A stretch of 64,000 bases of DNA from Thalassorhabdus alkalitolerans (GCF_042656585.1 NZ_JBHSPG010000023.1), one strand, 5' to 3'; counted from the first letter of the stretch, positions 9,201 through 17,962 are shown. The notes: generated by a model not told the origin, from the letters alone. Made by a program: numbers and translations.

Positions 9201-10512
9201 TGCCGATAAGACAGCCTACGGTTTTGTAAAAGGTTATCAGGGGGATCATGATCTCCATTACAGGGGAGCAGAAATAGACCGTCTCGTGTCGGGATGTACA
9301 GGTGTTAAACGAACAACAGGCCAGCACCCAGGCGGCATCATCGTTGTGCCTGAAGAGTACGATATTCATGACTTCTGTCCGGTTCAGTTTCCGGCAGATG
9401 ATAAGACCTCGGAATGGCGGACGACACATTTTGATTTCCATTCCATTCATGACAATCTTTTAAAGCTTGATATTCTTGGCCACGATGACCCCACTGTTAT
9501 CAGAATGCTTCAGGATTTAAGCGGAATCGACCCTAAAACGATTCCTGTGGATGATCCTGAGGTAATGAAAATTTTCAGCGGGCCTGATGTCCTGGGAGTG
9601 ACCGAAGAGCAGATCCTTTGCAAAACAGGTACGTACGGTATTCCCGAATTTGGAACCCGTTTTGTCCGTCAGATGCTTGAAGAAACAAGCCCAAGCACAT
9701 TTTCTGAACTGGTGCAGATTTCTGGGCTTTCACACGGAGCAGATGTGTGGCTTGGTAACGCTCAGGAGCTGATTCAAAGTGGAACGTGCGAGCTGAAGGA
9801 CGTGATTGGCTGCCGGGATGATATTATGGTTTATTTAATCTACAAAGGAGTCGAGCATTCCCTGGCTTTTAAGATCATGGAATTTGTTCGGAAAGGGAAA
9901 GGCCTGCAAGATGACTGGGTCGAAGAGATGAAGAAAAACGATGTACCTGACTGGTACATTGAGTCTTGCCTCAAGATTAAATATATGTTCCCGAAAGCTC
10001 ACGCCGCGGCTTATGTATTAATGGCTGTACGGATTGCCTATTTTAAAGTTCATTACCCGATCCTTTTTTATGCTTCTTACTTTACTGTAAGAGCCGGGGA
10101 TTTTGACATTGATACGATGGTGAAGGGAGGAGGCCCGATCAAAGCAAGGATCCAGGAAATCCAAGCGAAAGGCTTTGATGCTTCACCTAAAGAAAAGAAC
10201 CTGGTGACTGTGCTGGAGCTTGCCCTGGAAATGTGTGAACGGGGATTCTCTTTCCAGAAAGTAGATCTTTACCGTTCAAAAGCTACTGAGTTTGTCGTGG
10301 ACGGGGAAACGTTAATTCCTCCTTTTAATTCGTTAGACGGTGTAGGAACAAATGCTGCCCTTAGCATTGAAAGAGCCAGAGAAGATGGAGAGTTCCTTTC
10401 AAAGGAGGACTTGCAGCAGCGAAGCAGAGCAACAAAGACTGTAATCGAGCATTTAGATGCTCATGGCTGCTTAGAAGGCCTCCCAGACTCAAACCAGCTT
10501 TCCCTCTTTTAA
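6208..10512 (+). CDS. polC: DNA polymerase III alpha subunit, PolC type (Gram-positive)
   Basis: Replicative polymerase with built-in proofreading, acting at the replisome. Domain order: N-terminal regions; an OB fold near residues 235-330; a PHP domain starting at VELHLHTAMSQMDGIHTAG (about 334) and interrupted by a DnaQ-type 3'-5' exonuclease starting at VVFDVETTGLS (about 424); then the polymerase palm (PDIDLNFSG near 965) and C-terminal domains. At 1434 residues it is full length (B. subtilis 1437). The start is TTG at 6208 behind AAGGAGGGAAGAAG. It stands alone between two hairpins. Confidence 0.97.
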   Translation: MTGEDQQIRKERFQLLLEQIMMPQDVVKDYFQEGKIEKLSIFKDEKRWHFYFLLDKPLTHTVFLLLHERIQQAFQHIASVQFSIRYEEGALPSEKLQEFWPAIVDKMEGVAPHLRQRLQNSPPEVKGNHLVVTCKNEAEGTMIERRVQDPLHDALLSLGFNKYQLQSQVHSSKEEQEQFEEKKKQEDQTKVIEALMEKKKQEQQAAEGRKQERLQIGYPIKDDPVALETIKDEERRITVQGYVFESETRELRSGRTLLTFKITDYTDSILVKMFSRDKEDVPNLQAVKKGMWLKVRGGIQNDTFVRDLVMIANDVIQIDPHERMDEAPEDEKRVELHLHTAMSQMDGIHTAGSYVTQAAKWGHKAVAITDHGVVQAFPEAYGAAQKHGIKVLYGLEANLVDDGVPIAYNEARRLLMDETYVVFDVETTGLSVVYDTIIELAAVKIKDGEIIDRFESFANPHEKLSNTIIDLTGITDDMVADAPEVGDVLKDFHDFIGDDILVAHNASFDMGFLNAGFKKIGLGAAPNPVVDTLELGRFLYPQLKNHRLNTLCKKFDIELVSHHRAIYDAEATGYLLWKMVKDAVENHIEYHDQLNNNMGQGDFHRLRPSHCILLAQNQEGLKNLYKLVSMSHLNYFFRTPRIPRSQLQQHREGLLVGSGCDKGEVFETMMQKSPEEAEEAAKFYDYLEVQPPANYHHLVEKELVRNEEAIYEIINKIIDLGKKLNKKVVAAGNAHYLDPQEHIYRKILIASQGGANPLNKQTQPQVHFRTTQEMLECFSFLGDEKAKEIVIENTQAIADSIEEIHPIPDDLYTPNIEGADEEMREMSYNRAKSIYGDPLPEIVEARLEKELKSIIGHGFAVIYLISQKLVKKSLDDGYLVGSRGSVGSSFVATMTEITEVNPLPPHYVCPSCQHSYFFNDGSVGSGFDLPEKDCEKCGTPYVKDGHDIPFETFLGFKGDKVPDIDLNFSGAYQPRAHNYTKELFGEKNVYRAGTIGTVADKTAYGFVKGYQGDHDLHYRGAEIDRLVSGCTGVKRTTGQHPGGIIVVPEEYDIHDFCPVQFPADDKTSEWRTTHFDFHSIHDNLLKLDILGHDDPTVIRMLQDLSGIDPKTIPVDDPEVMKIFSGPDVLGVTEEQILCKTGTYGIPEFGTRFVRQMLEETSPSTFSELVQISGLSHGADVWLGNAQELIQSGTCELKDVIGCRDDIMVYLIYKGVEHSLAFKIMEFVRKGKGLQDDWVEEMKKNDVPDWYIESCLKIKYMFPKAHAAAYVLMAVRIAYFKVHYPILFYASYFTVRAGDFDIDTMVKGGGPIKARIQEIQAKGFDASPKEKNLVTVLELALEMCERGFSFQKVDLYRSKATEFVVDGETLIPPFNSLDGVGTNAALSIERAREDGEFLSKEDLQQRSRATKTVIEHLDAHGCLEGLPDSNQLSLF

Positions 10513-10598
10513 GAAAAACGGGAAGAGGGTGGCCTGTCTTGCAATATTAAGCAGAATATGGTACCTTTTCTATGGTGATACTTTGGATAACGAATGGG

Positions 10599-10628
10599 GA
10601 AAGAGTGGGGAAACCCACTCTTTCGTTT
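10599..10628 (+). terminator. Terminator-like hairpin after polC
   Basis: GAAAGAGTGGG (10599-10609) pairs perfectly with CCCACTCTTTC (10614-10624) around a GAAA tetraloop, followed by GTTTGC. The tail is poor in T, but the position separates polC from the rimP-nusA operon. Confidence 0.65.
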
Positions 10629-10689
10629 GCATTAAGGACTAATTTATCATATTAACAAATGAAAAGAACTGTATAAAAGGAGGTTTGGC

Positions 10690-11160
10690 ATGAGCGATCG
10701 AGTGACTGAAATTACTTCTCGCTTGGTTGACCCTATTGTGGAGGAAATGAACCTTGAGCTTGTCGATGTGGAGTTCAAGAAGGAAGGGGAAAACTGGTTT
10801 TTACGTGTGTTCATTGATGGTGAAGATGGCGTTGATATTGAAGAATGCGGAAAGGTCAGTGAACAATTAAGTGAAAAGCTTGATCAGGAAGATCCCATTA
10901 AGCAGGCGTACTATCTTGAGGTTTCTTCTCCCGGTGCAGAACGTCCATTGAAAACAGAAAAGGATATGTACAAAGCGATTGGAAAGAACGTTTATGTGAC
11001 AACTTATGAGCCGGTGGAAGGTGAAAAAGCATTTGAGGGAGCATTGATTGACTTTGACGGTTCTTTGTTGCAAATCGAAGTGAAAGTAAAGCAAAAGAAA
11101 AAAACGTATGAGGTACCATATGATAAAGTAGCAAAGGCCCGCCTGGCTGTTCTTATTTAA
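10690..11160 (+). CDS. rimP: Ribosome maturation factor RimP
   Basis: Needed for maturation of the 30S subunit. The 156-residue protein has the family's N-terminal alpha/beta domain (LELVDVEFKKEGENWFLRVFID, with YLEVSSPGAERPL near 73-85) and a small C-terminal SH3-like beta domain. AAAGGAGGTTTGGC precedes the ATG. It is the first gene of the nusA-infB operon, as in most bacteria. Confidence 0.95.
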   Translation: MSDRVTEITSRLVDPIVEEMNLELVDVEFKKEGENWFLRVFIDGEDGVDIEECGKVSEQLSEKLDQEDPIKQAYYLEVSSPGAERPLKTEKDMYKAIGKNVYVTTYEPVEGEKAFEGALIDFDGSLLQIEVKVKQKKKTYEVPYDKVAKARLAVLI

Positions 11161-11217
11161 AGCTTATGGGACTAGGAATGGCCGAGAGACGGTCTTTGAA
11201 AGGGGGATATAACATCC

Positions 11218-12408
11218 ATGAATAGTGACTTTATGGATGCGTTGTCAACGCTGGAAACAGATAAAGGAATTGAAAAAGAGGTCATTGTGGAAGCCATTGA
11301 AGCGGCTCTGATCTCGGCATACAAAAGGAATTTCAATCAGGCTCAAAACGTGCGGGTTGACGTGAACCGGGATACAGGAACCATCAGAGTATTTGCACGC
11401 AAAGAAGTTGTGGAAGAGGTGTTTGATCCGCGCCTGGAAATTTCCATTGAAGCAGCTAAGGAAATCAACCCGGCCTATGAGCTTGATGATGTCGTGGAAA
11501 TAGAAGTTACGCCGAAAAACTTCGGCCGCATTGCAGCTCAGACCGCTAAACAAGTGGTGACCCAGCGTGTACGTGAAGCTGAGAGAAGCATTATTTATTC
11601 TGATTTTATAGACCGTGAAGAAGACATAATGACCGGGATAGTACAGCGCCAGGATCACCGGTTTATTTATGTTGATCTAGGAAAGGTAGAGGCCCTGCTT
11701 CCTCAAAGTGAGCAGATGAGCAACGAACATTATAAACATAACGACAGAATTAAGGCTTATATTACGAAAGTTGAAAAGACGACAAAAGGGCCGCAAATCA
11801 TGATTTCTCGTACTCACCCGGGTCTGTTGAAGCGTCTTTTTGAGCTTGAAGTTCCGGAGATCTATGATGGCACTGTAGAAATTGTCTCGGTCGCTCGTGA
11901 AGCTGGTGACCGCTCCAAGATTTCTGTGTATGCTGAAGACAAAGATGTCGATCCTGTAGGCTCGTGTGTAGGTCCAAGAGGACAGCGGGTTCAGACCATT
12001 GTGGATGAACTGAAAGGCGAAAAAATTGATATTGTCCGCTGGTCTGAGAACCCGGTAGACTACGTTGCTAATGCACTCAGTCCTTCAAAAGTCCTGGATG
12101 TACAGGTGAACGAAGAAGAAAAAAGTACGCTTGTCGTGGTACCTGATTACCAGCTTTCACTTGCTATCGGGAAAAGAGGACAAAATGCACGTCTGGCAGC
12201 AAAATTAACAGGCTGGAAAATTGACATCAAAAATGAAACAGAAGCGAAAGAACTTGGGCTCTATGATCCTGAAACAGCAAATGTTCCTGGTGCGGAACCG
12301 AAGGAAGAGCCAGATGAGGAAAGCCACGTTGAAGGTGAAGAAGACTGGCTTGAGCCAGGTAATCCTGATGACCCGGAGATGGACTGGGACGAAAGTGAAA
12401 AAGACTAA
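11218..12408 (+). CDS. nusA: Transcription termination/antitermination factor NusA
   Basis: RNA polymerase-binding factor that governs pausing, termination and antitermination. The order seen is an N-terminal polymerase-binding domain (1-125), an S1 domain (about 135-200) and two KH domains (VGSCVGPRGQRVQTI and LAIGKRGQNARLAAKLTGWKID near 240-345). A very acidic C-terminal tail of about 45 residues follows. The C-terminal acidic repeats of proteobacterial NusA are absent, as is usual in Firmicutes. The start is ATG at 11218 with GAAAGGGGGAT upstream. Confidence 0.96.
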   Translation: MNSDFMDALSTLETDKGIEKEVIVEAIEAALISAYKRNFNQAQNVRVDVNRDTGTIRVFARKEVVEEVFDPRLEISIEAAKEINPAYELDDVVEIEVTPKNFGRIAAQTAKQVVTQRVREAERSIIYSDFIDREEDIMTGIVQRQDHRFIYVDLGKVEALLPQSEQMSNEHYKHNDRIKAYITKVEKTTKGPQIMISRTHPGLLKRLFELEVPEIYDGTVEIVSVAREAGDRSKISVYAEDKDVDPVGSCVGPRGQRVQTIVDELKGEKIDIVRWSENPVDYVANALSPSKVLDVQVNEEEKSTLVVVPDYQLSLAIGKRGQNARLAAKLTGWKIDIKNETEAKELGLYDPETANVPGAEPKEEPDEESHVEGEEDWLEPGNPDDPEMDWDESEKD

Positions 12409-12422
12409 AAGGGGAGAGGACA

Positions 12423-12698
12423 GTGAAAAAAAGAAAAGTGCCGCTGCGAAAATGCATAGCAACGGGTGAGATGAAGGCAAAGAAAGAACTTATCCGAGTG
12501 GTGCGCTCTCCAGAAGGGGAAGTTTCCGTTGACCCAGGCGGGAAAATGAACGGAAGAGGCGCTTATCTTACTAACAGCGAAGAATCTTTTTTGCTGGCCA
12601 AGCAAAAGGATTTGCTGTCCAGGCATTTAAAAGTCAAGCTGTCTGCAGAAGAATATGACAGGCTTGAACAGGAAAGACAAAAGGCGGGCAGGAAATGA
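12423..12698 (+). CDS. rnpM: RNase P modulator RnpM (YlxR, DUF448)
   Basis: Small basic RNA-binding protein of 91 residues with the family signature RKCIATGEMKAKKELIRVVRSP and GRGAYL. YlxR proteins have been reported to bind RNase P RNA. The start is GTG behind GGGGAGAGGACA. The stop overlaps the start of the next gene by four bases (ATGA), so the pair is translationally coupled in the nusA operon. Confidence 0.9.
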   Translation: MKKRKVPLRKCIATGEMKAKKELIRVVRSPEGEVSVDPGGKMNGRGAYLTNSEESFLLAKQKDLLSRHLKVKLSAEEYDRLEQERQKAGRK

Positions 12699-12997
12699 AC
12701 AATTCTTTTTATTCATTTCTTGGTCTTGCGGTCAGAGCAGGAAAGGTACTCTCCGGAGAAGAAATTGTCCTTAAGGAATTGAGGAAAAAGACCGTTTATC
12801 TTGTTCTTGTCTCAGATGATGCTTCCCCTAACACAAGAAAGAAAGTTCAGGATAAATGCACGTTTTATCAAATCCCGTGGCGTACTGCCGGGAGCCGGGA
12901 TCAGCTTGGGCAGGCTATGGGGAAGGAACAGCGAGTAATCGCAGGCATTGGTGATAAGGGCTTTGCAGAAAAAATGATTTCACTTCTTGATGATTGA
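12695..12997 (+). CDS. ylxQ: L7Ae-like ribosomal/RNA-binding protein YlxQ
   Basis: A 100-residue protein of the L7Ae/L30e fold that binds kink-turn RNAs. It shows FLGLAVRAGKVLSGEEIVL at the N-terminus and LVLVSDDASPNTRKK in the centre. It overlaps rnpM by 4 bases and lies upstream of infB as in B. subtilis. Its exact cellular job is not known from sequence. Confidence 0.88.
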   Translation: MNNSFYSFLGLAVRAGKVLSGEEIVLKELRKKTVYLVLVSDDASPNTRKKVQDKCTFYQIPWRTAGSRDQLGQAMGKEQRVIAGIGDKGFAEKMISLLDD

Positions 12998-13219
12998 TAA
13001 TAAAAAGAGTTATGCTTTATATGATTAAGAGTTTTTTAGAGGGCAGGTGTTTTCTACACCTGTAAAGATTCTGAATCATTGACCTTGAAGACAAAAGGGC
13101 AGGATAAGCTTTCTTGTTTGCAAAGAGGCAAAGAAAAGAAGCATTCACCTTTTGATTATAAAAGGATCACTTGAAAGAAAAGGGACATCAGATCCCAATA
13201 GGAAGGCCGTGGTAATAGC

Positions 13220-15115
13220 ATGAGTAATAATGATAAGAAAACCCAGAATAGACAAGGACAAGGAAACAGAAATCCTAACGCAAGAAAAGGAAAGCAGCAA
13301 AGACGAGGCGGAGGAGCAAGGAAAAGACCACAGCAGCCACGTCAAACAGTACCTACCCCGGAAAAAATCACTTATCCAGGCACTCTTACAGTAGGAGAAT
13401 TAGCTGCAAAGCTTCATAAAGATTCTTCTGAAATTATTAAAAAATTAATGTTTCTTGGTGTAATGGCAACCAAAAATGAACAGCTCAGCAAAGAAACAAT
13501 CGAACTCCTTGGGGAAGAATTCGGTGTGGAAGTAGAAGAAGAAGTCTATGTAGATGAGCTGGATATTGAACATTACGTGGAAGAAGATGATGATAAAGAA
13601 GAACATTTACAAGAGCGGCCACCTGTCGTGACAATCATGGGGCACGTTGACCACGGGAAAACGACGCTGCTTGACTCTATCCGCCATACAAAGGTAACGG
13701 AAGGGGAAGCAGGAGGTATCACCCAGCATATTGGTGCCTATCAGGTTGAGGAAAACGGCAAGAAAATTACGTTTCTTGATACGCCAGGCCACGCGGCTTT
13801 TACAACCATGCGTGCACGCGGTGCTCAAGTTACCGATATCACGATTCTTGTGGTAGCGGCAGATGATGGAGTTATGCCACAAACGGTTGAAGCAATCAAC
13901 CATGCGAAAGCAGCTGAAGTTCCAATTATTGTGGCAGTTAACAAAATGGATAAAGAAAATGCAAATCCTGATCGCGTTATGCAGGAGCTTTCTGAACATA
14001 ACCTTCTCCCTGAAGCATGGGGCGGAGATACGATTTTTGTAAATGTTTCAGCTGTTAAGAATGAAGGTATAGATGAACTCCTGGAAATGATTCTTCTTGT
14101 AGCTGAAGTGGAAGAGTTAAAAGCGAACCCTGATAAACGCGGACGGGGTACGGTCGTTGAAGCTGAACTTGATAAAGGAAGAGGGCCGGTTGCCACGCTT
14201 CTCGTACAATCAGGAACGATGAAAGTGGGAGACCCTATTGTAGTGGGTAACACATTTGGCCGTATTCGGGCCATGGTTAATGATGTAGGCCGTCGTGTAA
14301 AAACAGCAGGACCTTCTACTCCCGTTGAGATTACAGGATTAAATGATGTTCCACAAGCTGGAGATCAATTTGTGATTTTTGAAGATGAGAAAAAAGCAAG
14401 GCAAATAGGGGAAGCTAGAGGCGTACGGGCGAGAGACGAAGAACGCTCTCAAACGAACAAAGTCAGTCTTGATGATTTATTCGATCAAATTCAGCAAGGT
14501 GAAATGAAAGAGATCAATATTATCGTCAAGGCAGACGTTCAAGGCTCTGCTGAAGCATTACGAGGATCCCTTGAGAAAATTGAGGTAGAAGGCGCTAAGA
14601 TCAACATCATTCATACTGGCGTCGGGGCGATTGCAGAATCAGATATTATTTTAGCAGCTGCATCAAATGCCATTGTCATAGGGTTTAATGTCCGCCCTGA
14701 TGTAAATGCTAAGCGTACAGCGGAAGTTGAAAACGTGGATGTCCGCCTGCATCGTGTTATTTATGATGCCATTGAAGAAATTGAAGCAGCACTAAAAGGG
14801 ATGCTTGATCCTGAATACCGTGAAAAGGTCATTGGACAGGTTGAAGTGCGTCAGACGTTCAATGTTTCCAAAATCGGCACTATTGCCGGAAGCTATGTCC
14901 TTGAAGGGAAAATCACCCGTGATTCTGATGTCCGTCTGATTAGAGACGGGGTTGTCATCTATGAAGGTGGGTTGAATGCTCTGAAACGCTTTAAAGATGA
15001 TGTTAAAGAAGTGCAAAACGGGTATGAGTGTGGTGTAACCCTTAATAATTTCAACGACATTAAAGAAGGGGACATCATTGAAGCCTACGTAATGGAAGAA
15101 ATTAAACAGGCATGA
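13220..15115 (+). CDS. infB: Translation initiation factor IF-2, short N-terminus
   Basis: GTPase that delivers initiator tRNA to the 30S subunit. Order: a basic low-complexity N-terminus (residues 1-50), one IF2_N module (TVGELAAKLHKDSSEIIKKL), the G domain with GHVDHGKT (about 142-149), DTPGHAAF and NKMD, then domains II, III and IV. At 631 residues it is shorter than B. subtilis IF-2 (716). The conserved first module that normally begins M-x-K-M-R-V-Y-E-Y-A-K is missing, and an in-frame TAG at 13199-13201 rules out an upstream extension. Preceded by AGGAAGG; the 3' end overlaps ylxP by 4 bases. Confidence 0.95.
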   Translation: MSNNDKKTQNRQGQGNRNPNARKGKQQRRGGGARKRPQQPRQTVPTPEKITYPGTLTVGELAAKLHKDSSEIIKKLMFLGVMATKNEQLSKETIELLGEEFGVEVEEEVYVDELDIEHYVEEDDDKEEHLQERPPVVTIMGHVDHGKTTLLDSIRHTKVTEGEAGGITQHIGAYQVEENGKKITFLDTPGHAAFTTMRARGAQVTDITILVVAADDGVMPQTVEAINHAKAAEVPIIVAVNKMDKENANPDRVMQELSEHNLLPEAWGGDTIFVNVSAVKNEGIDELLEMILLVAEVEELKANPDKRGRGTVVEAELDKGRGPVATLLVQSGTMKVGDPIVVGNTFGRIRAMVNDVGRRVKTAGPSTPVEITGLNDVPQAGDQFVIFEDEKKARQIGEARGVRARDEERSQTNKVSLDDLFDQIQQGEMKEINIIVKADVQGSAEALRGSLEKIEVEGAKINIIHTGVGAIAESDIILAAASNAIVIGFNVRPDVNAKRTAEVENVDVRLHRVIYDAIEEIEAALKGMLDPEYREKVIGQVEVRQTFNVSKIGTIAGSYVLEGKITRDSDVRLIRDGVVIYEGGLNALKRFKDDVKEVQNGYECGVTLNNFNDIKEGDIIEAYVMEEIKQA

Positions 15116-15390
15116 TTGGTGTAGTTCATTGCGAATGCTTCATCTATGAAGCGGGCAGCTTAAAAGAAAAGCGGTCTGTTTTACAAAGCCTGGTCACACG
15201 TTTAAGGCAAAGGCTTAACGTTTCAGTAGCTGAAGTGGACCATCAAAATGTCTGGCAGCGTACAGCTCTTTCAATCGTTTGCGTAGGCTCTGAAAAAGAG
15301 CCCGTGGAAAGAGAACTGCAGCGGGCTCTTTCCTTGATTGACGGAGTTTATGATTTAGAACGAACAGTCACAACGTATGAGTGGCTGTAA
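15112..15390 (+). CDS. ylxP: YlxP family protein (DUF503)
   Basis: A 92-residue protein that starts within the infB stop (ATGA overlap). The family signature SLKEKRSVLQSLVTRLRQRLNVSVAEVDHQ is clear. YlxP-like proteins sit between infB and rbfA across Firmicutes and are thought to help small-subunit assembly, but no activity can be read from the sequence. Confidence 0.88.
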   Translation: MIGVVHCECFIYEAGSLKEKRSVLQSLVTRLRQRLNVSVAEVDHQNVWQRTALSIVCVGSEKEPVERELQRALSLIDGVYDLERTVTTYEWL

Positions 15391-15407
15391 AAAGGAGGAC
15401 CTAGATC

Positions 15408-15764
15408 ATGGGCAATGTAAGAGCTCACCGTGTAGGAGAGCAAATGAAAAAAGAACTGGCAGATATTTTCACCAGAGAAATTAAAGATCCCCGGGTTCAG
15501 TTTGTGACTGTGACAGGTGTAGACGTTACAGGCGATCTGCAGCAGGCAAAGGTCTTTATCACTGTTCTTGGTGATGAAGAAGAAAAAGCCAAAACAGTCA
15601 AAGCTCTCCAGGATGCGAAAGGGTTTATCCGCAGTGAAGTGGGGCAGCGGATACAGCTTCGCAAGACTCCGGATATTTCTTTTGAGATTGATGAGTCCAT
15701 TGAATATGGGAATCGGATTGAACAGCTGTTAAAAGAAGTGAAAACAGACAATCGAGAACAGTAA
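15408..15764 (+). CDS. rbfA: 30S ribosome-binding factor RbfA
   Basis: Cold-shock ribosome-assembly factor acting on the 16S 5' domain. The 118 residues form the KH-like fold, with HRVGEQMKKELADIF at the N-terminus, DPRV and the C-terminal LRKTPDISFEIDESIEYG motif. AAAAGGAGG precedes the ATG. It is the last gene of the nusA-infB unit, followed directly by a terminator. Confidence 0.94.
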   Translation: MGNVRAHRVGEQMKKELADIFTREIKDPRVQFVTVTGVDVTGDLQQAKVFITVLGDEEEKAKTVKALQDAKGFIRSEVGQRIQLRKTPDISFEIDESIEYGNRIEQLLKEVKTDNREQ

Positions 15765-15769
15765 AGGAG

Positions 15770-15812
15770 AAAGGATAGGCAAATTTATTGTCTATCCTTT
15801 TCTTCCCTTTAA
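15770..15812 (+). terminator. Intrinsic terminator after rbfA
   Basis: AAAGGATAG (15770-15778) pairs with CTATCCTTT (15792-15800) around a 13-base loop, followed by the T-rich tail TCTTCCCTTT. Confidence 0.7.
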
Positions 15813-15868
15813 AAATTTAAAGAGTATCTTGAAAAATGAAATAAATTATGCAGCAGGGAGTTTATAAT

Positions 15869-16777
15869 ATGGATGGTATTTTGCCTTTATATAAACCAAA
15901 AGGCTTGACCTCGCATGATTGTGTGATGAAGATCAGAAAAATATTTCAAACGAAAAAAGTTGGACATACAGGTACCCTCGACCCGGAAGTCGATGGGGTG
16001 CTTCCTATTTGTATTGGAAGAGCCACGAAAATATCTGAGTACTTAACAGCAAAGCCAAAAACATACAAGGGAACCGTAACCCTTGGCGCGGCAACCGACA
16101 CAGAAGATGCAACTGGGAACATCATTGAACAGATAAGCGTCTCAAAAGCCCCGGCGATAGCTGATATTGAGACCGTTATAAAGCAGTTTACCGGGACGAT
16201 CACACAGGTCCCCCCAATGTACTCAGCCGTTAAAGTAAAGGGGAAAAAGCTTTACGAGTATGCAAGAGAAGGGGTAGAAATTGAACGGCCCAAAAGAGAA
16301 GTAACCATCTATGATTTGTCTTTTCATCATCAGTCGGTCCGTTCCGAAGAAAAAACAGTAAGCTTTGATTTTACGGTGACATGCAGCAAAGGAACCTACG
16401 TACGCACATTGGCTGTGGATATGGGGCGTGCTCTTGGTTACCCTGCCCATATGTCTGCGCTTACCCGTACTGCTTCAGGTAATTTTACGATAGAAGAGTG
16501 CGTAACCTTTGAAGAGCTTGAACAGGCAAAAAAAGATGGTTCTCAGGAGGAGCACCTTCTTCCCATTTCCACAGGACTGAAAGATTATGAAAAAGTGGAA
16601 GTTGATCGGGAAATCGCAGAGAAAGTGTTAAATGGCGGGGTATTTGAAAGGTTTTCAACCGTCTCTTCTTCTTCATTCTTAATCTCGTATCAAGGAGAAA
16701 TTCTTGCCATTTATACAGATCATCCGAAAAAGCGAGGCATGGTTAAGCCTGAAACCATGCTGGGGAAGCGAGGATAA
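15869..16777 (+). CDS. truB: tRNA pseudouridine-55 synthase TruB
   Basis: Forms pseudouridine 55 in the T loop of tRNAs. I chose the ATG at 15869 (MDGILPLYKPKGLTSHD), which lies 8 bases after CAGGGAG and matches the family's N-terminus; an in-frame ATG at 15848 lacks a ribosome site. The catalytic motif GHTGTLDPEVDGVLP contains the active Asp near residue 38, and KGTYVRTLA is near 175. The 302-residue length is normal. Confidence 0.95.
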   Translation: MDGILPLYKPKGLTSHDCVMKIRKIFQTKKVGHTGTLDPEVDGVLPICIGRATKISEYLTAKPKTYKGTVTLGAATDTEDATGNIIEQISVSKAPAIADIETVIKQFTGTITQVPPMYSAVKVKGKKLYEYAREGVEIERPKREVTIYDLSFHHQSVRSEEKTVSFDFTVTCSKGTYVRTLAVDMGRALGYPAHMSALTRTASGNFTIEECVTFEELEQAKKDGSQEEHLLPISTGLKDYEKVEVDREIAEKVLNGGVFERFSTVSSSSFLISYQGEILAIYTDHPKKRGMVKPETMLGKRG

Positions 16778-16933
16778 TAGAAGTTTAGTTGCTTCTCTTT
16801 TGGCTGTATGAAAGAATATAAAGTAGGGTTGCAAGAAAGGCAGTGAGGCACGGAGACCCGCTTTGTTAAAAGAGGGCGGCCTCAACTAAAAAACGGAAAG
16901 AAAATAAGGGAATTAGTTTGGCAGGTGATAGCT

Positions 16934-17905
16934 GTGGAAACCATATATCTTTACCATCCTCACTCATATACAAAAAACGACCTTCCAGAAACCGTTATAG
17001 CCTTAGGTTATTTTGACGGCGTTCATCGGGGGCATCAAAAAGTGATCAAAGCTGCAAAGGCGGAGGCTGAAAAGAGGAGAGCTGATTGTGCGGTGATGAC
17101 TTTTCACCCTCATCCTAAATCTGTCTTATCTTCCAAGGTTAATGAAGAAGACATGAAATATATTACCCCGATGCCAGATAAAGAAAGTGAAATGAAGCGC
17201 TTGGGAGTAGATCGCCTCTATATTGTTAACTTTGATCTTACGTTTGCAGCCTTGACCCCTCAAGAGTTTGTGGATCAGTACTTAATCGGCCTCCATGCAG
17301 TACATATCGTGGCGGGCTTTGATTATTCTTATGGAAGAATGGGAAAAGGAACGATGGAAACCCTTCCTTTTCATTCAAGAGGTCAATTCGGTCAATCGAC
17401 TGTAGGAAAGCTTGAAGAAAAGGATGAGAAAATCAGTTCCACGTTGATCCGCACTAAACTAAGTGATGGTGAGATTGAGGAGGCAAATACCCTTCTTGGC
17501 CGCAGGTATAAGGTAACAGGAAAAGTCGTGCATGGGGAAAAAAGAGGACGGACAATCGGTTTTCCTACAGCTAATGTATCCTTTTCCTTTCCTTATGTAT
17601 ATCCAGCGCTGGGAGTTTACGCTGTGTCGCTAAAGGTTGGCCAAAATGTGTATGACGGGGTCTGCAATGTTGGCTATAAGCCTACCTTTCATAAAGAAAG
17701 AAAAGGAGAACCCAATATAGAAGTCCACCTTTTTTCCTTTGAAAAAGATATTTATGATGAAGATGTAGAGGTCATCTGGCACAAAAGAATTCGTCAGGAA
17801 AAAAAGTTTTCTTCCGTGGACGACCTTGTAAAACAAATTGAAAAAGATAAACAGGAAGCAGAACACTTTTTCAAAGAAGAGAAAAGCCGGGCTCCTTCAA
17901 AATAG
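16934..17905 (+). CDS. ribF: Bifunctional riboflavin kinase / FAD synthetase
   Basis: Makes FMN from riboflavin and then FAD. The N-terminal nucleotidyltransferase domain shows ALGYFDGVHRGHQKVI and TFHPHP, with STLIRTKLSDGEIEEAN at its end. The C-terminal flavokinase domain shows GKVVHGEKRGRTIGFPTAN and GVCNVGYKPTF. I take GTG at 16934 (METIYLYHPHSY), which has GCAGGTG six bases upstream. Length is 323 residues. It lies between truB and rpsO, as in B. subtilis. Confidence 0.94.
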   Translation: METIYLYHPHSYTKNDLPETVIALGYFDGVHRGHQKVIKAAKAEAEKRRADCAVMTFHPHPKSVLSSKVNEEDMKYITPMPDKESEMKRLGVDRLYIVNFDLTFAALTPQEFVDQYLIGLHAVHIVAGFDYSYGRMGKGTMETLPFHSRGQFGQSTVGKLEEKDEKISSTLIRTKLSDGEIEEANTLLGRRYKVTGKVVHGEKRGRTIGFPTANVSFSFPYVYPALGVYAVSLKVGQNVYDGVCNVGYKPTFHKERKGEPNIEVHLFSFEKDIYDEDVEVIWHKRIRQEKKFSSVDDLVKQIEKDKQEAEHFFKEEKSRAPSK

Positions 17906-17933
17906 GTTAGTGAAGGAAAATAACTGTGATCTC

Positions 17934-17962
17934 TTGCAATTTGCACGAAAAAAAGGTATTCT
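17934..17962 (+). promoter_or_regulatory. Sigma-A-type promoter for rpsO
   Basis: TTGCAA (17934-17939) and TATTCT (17957-17962) are separated by 17 bases. Transcription would start near 17969 and leave a leader of about 85 bases before rpsO. S15 represses its own mRNA in several bacteria; I did not resolve such a fold here. Confidence 0.5.

Noticed and set aside
12221..12480. Overlapping frames on both strands at the nusA 3' end
   Set aside because: They arise from the repetitive acidic tail codons of nusA; none has a plausible start.
13825..14274. A 149-codon minus-strand frame inside infB
   Set aside because: Antisense shadow of a conserved gene, with Ser/Thr-rich composition and no initiation signals.
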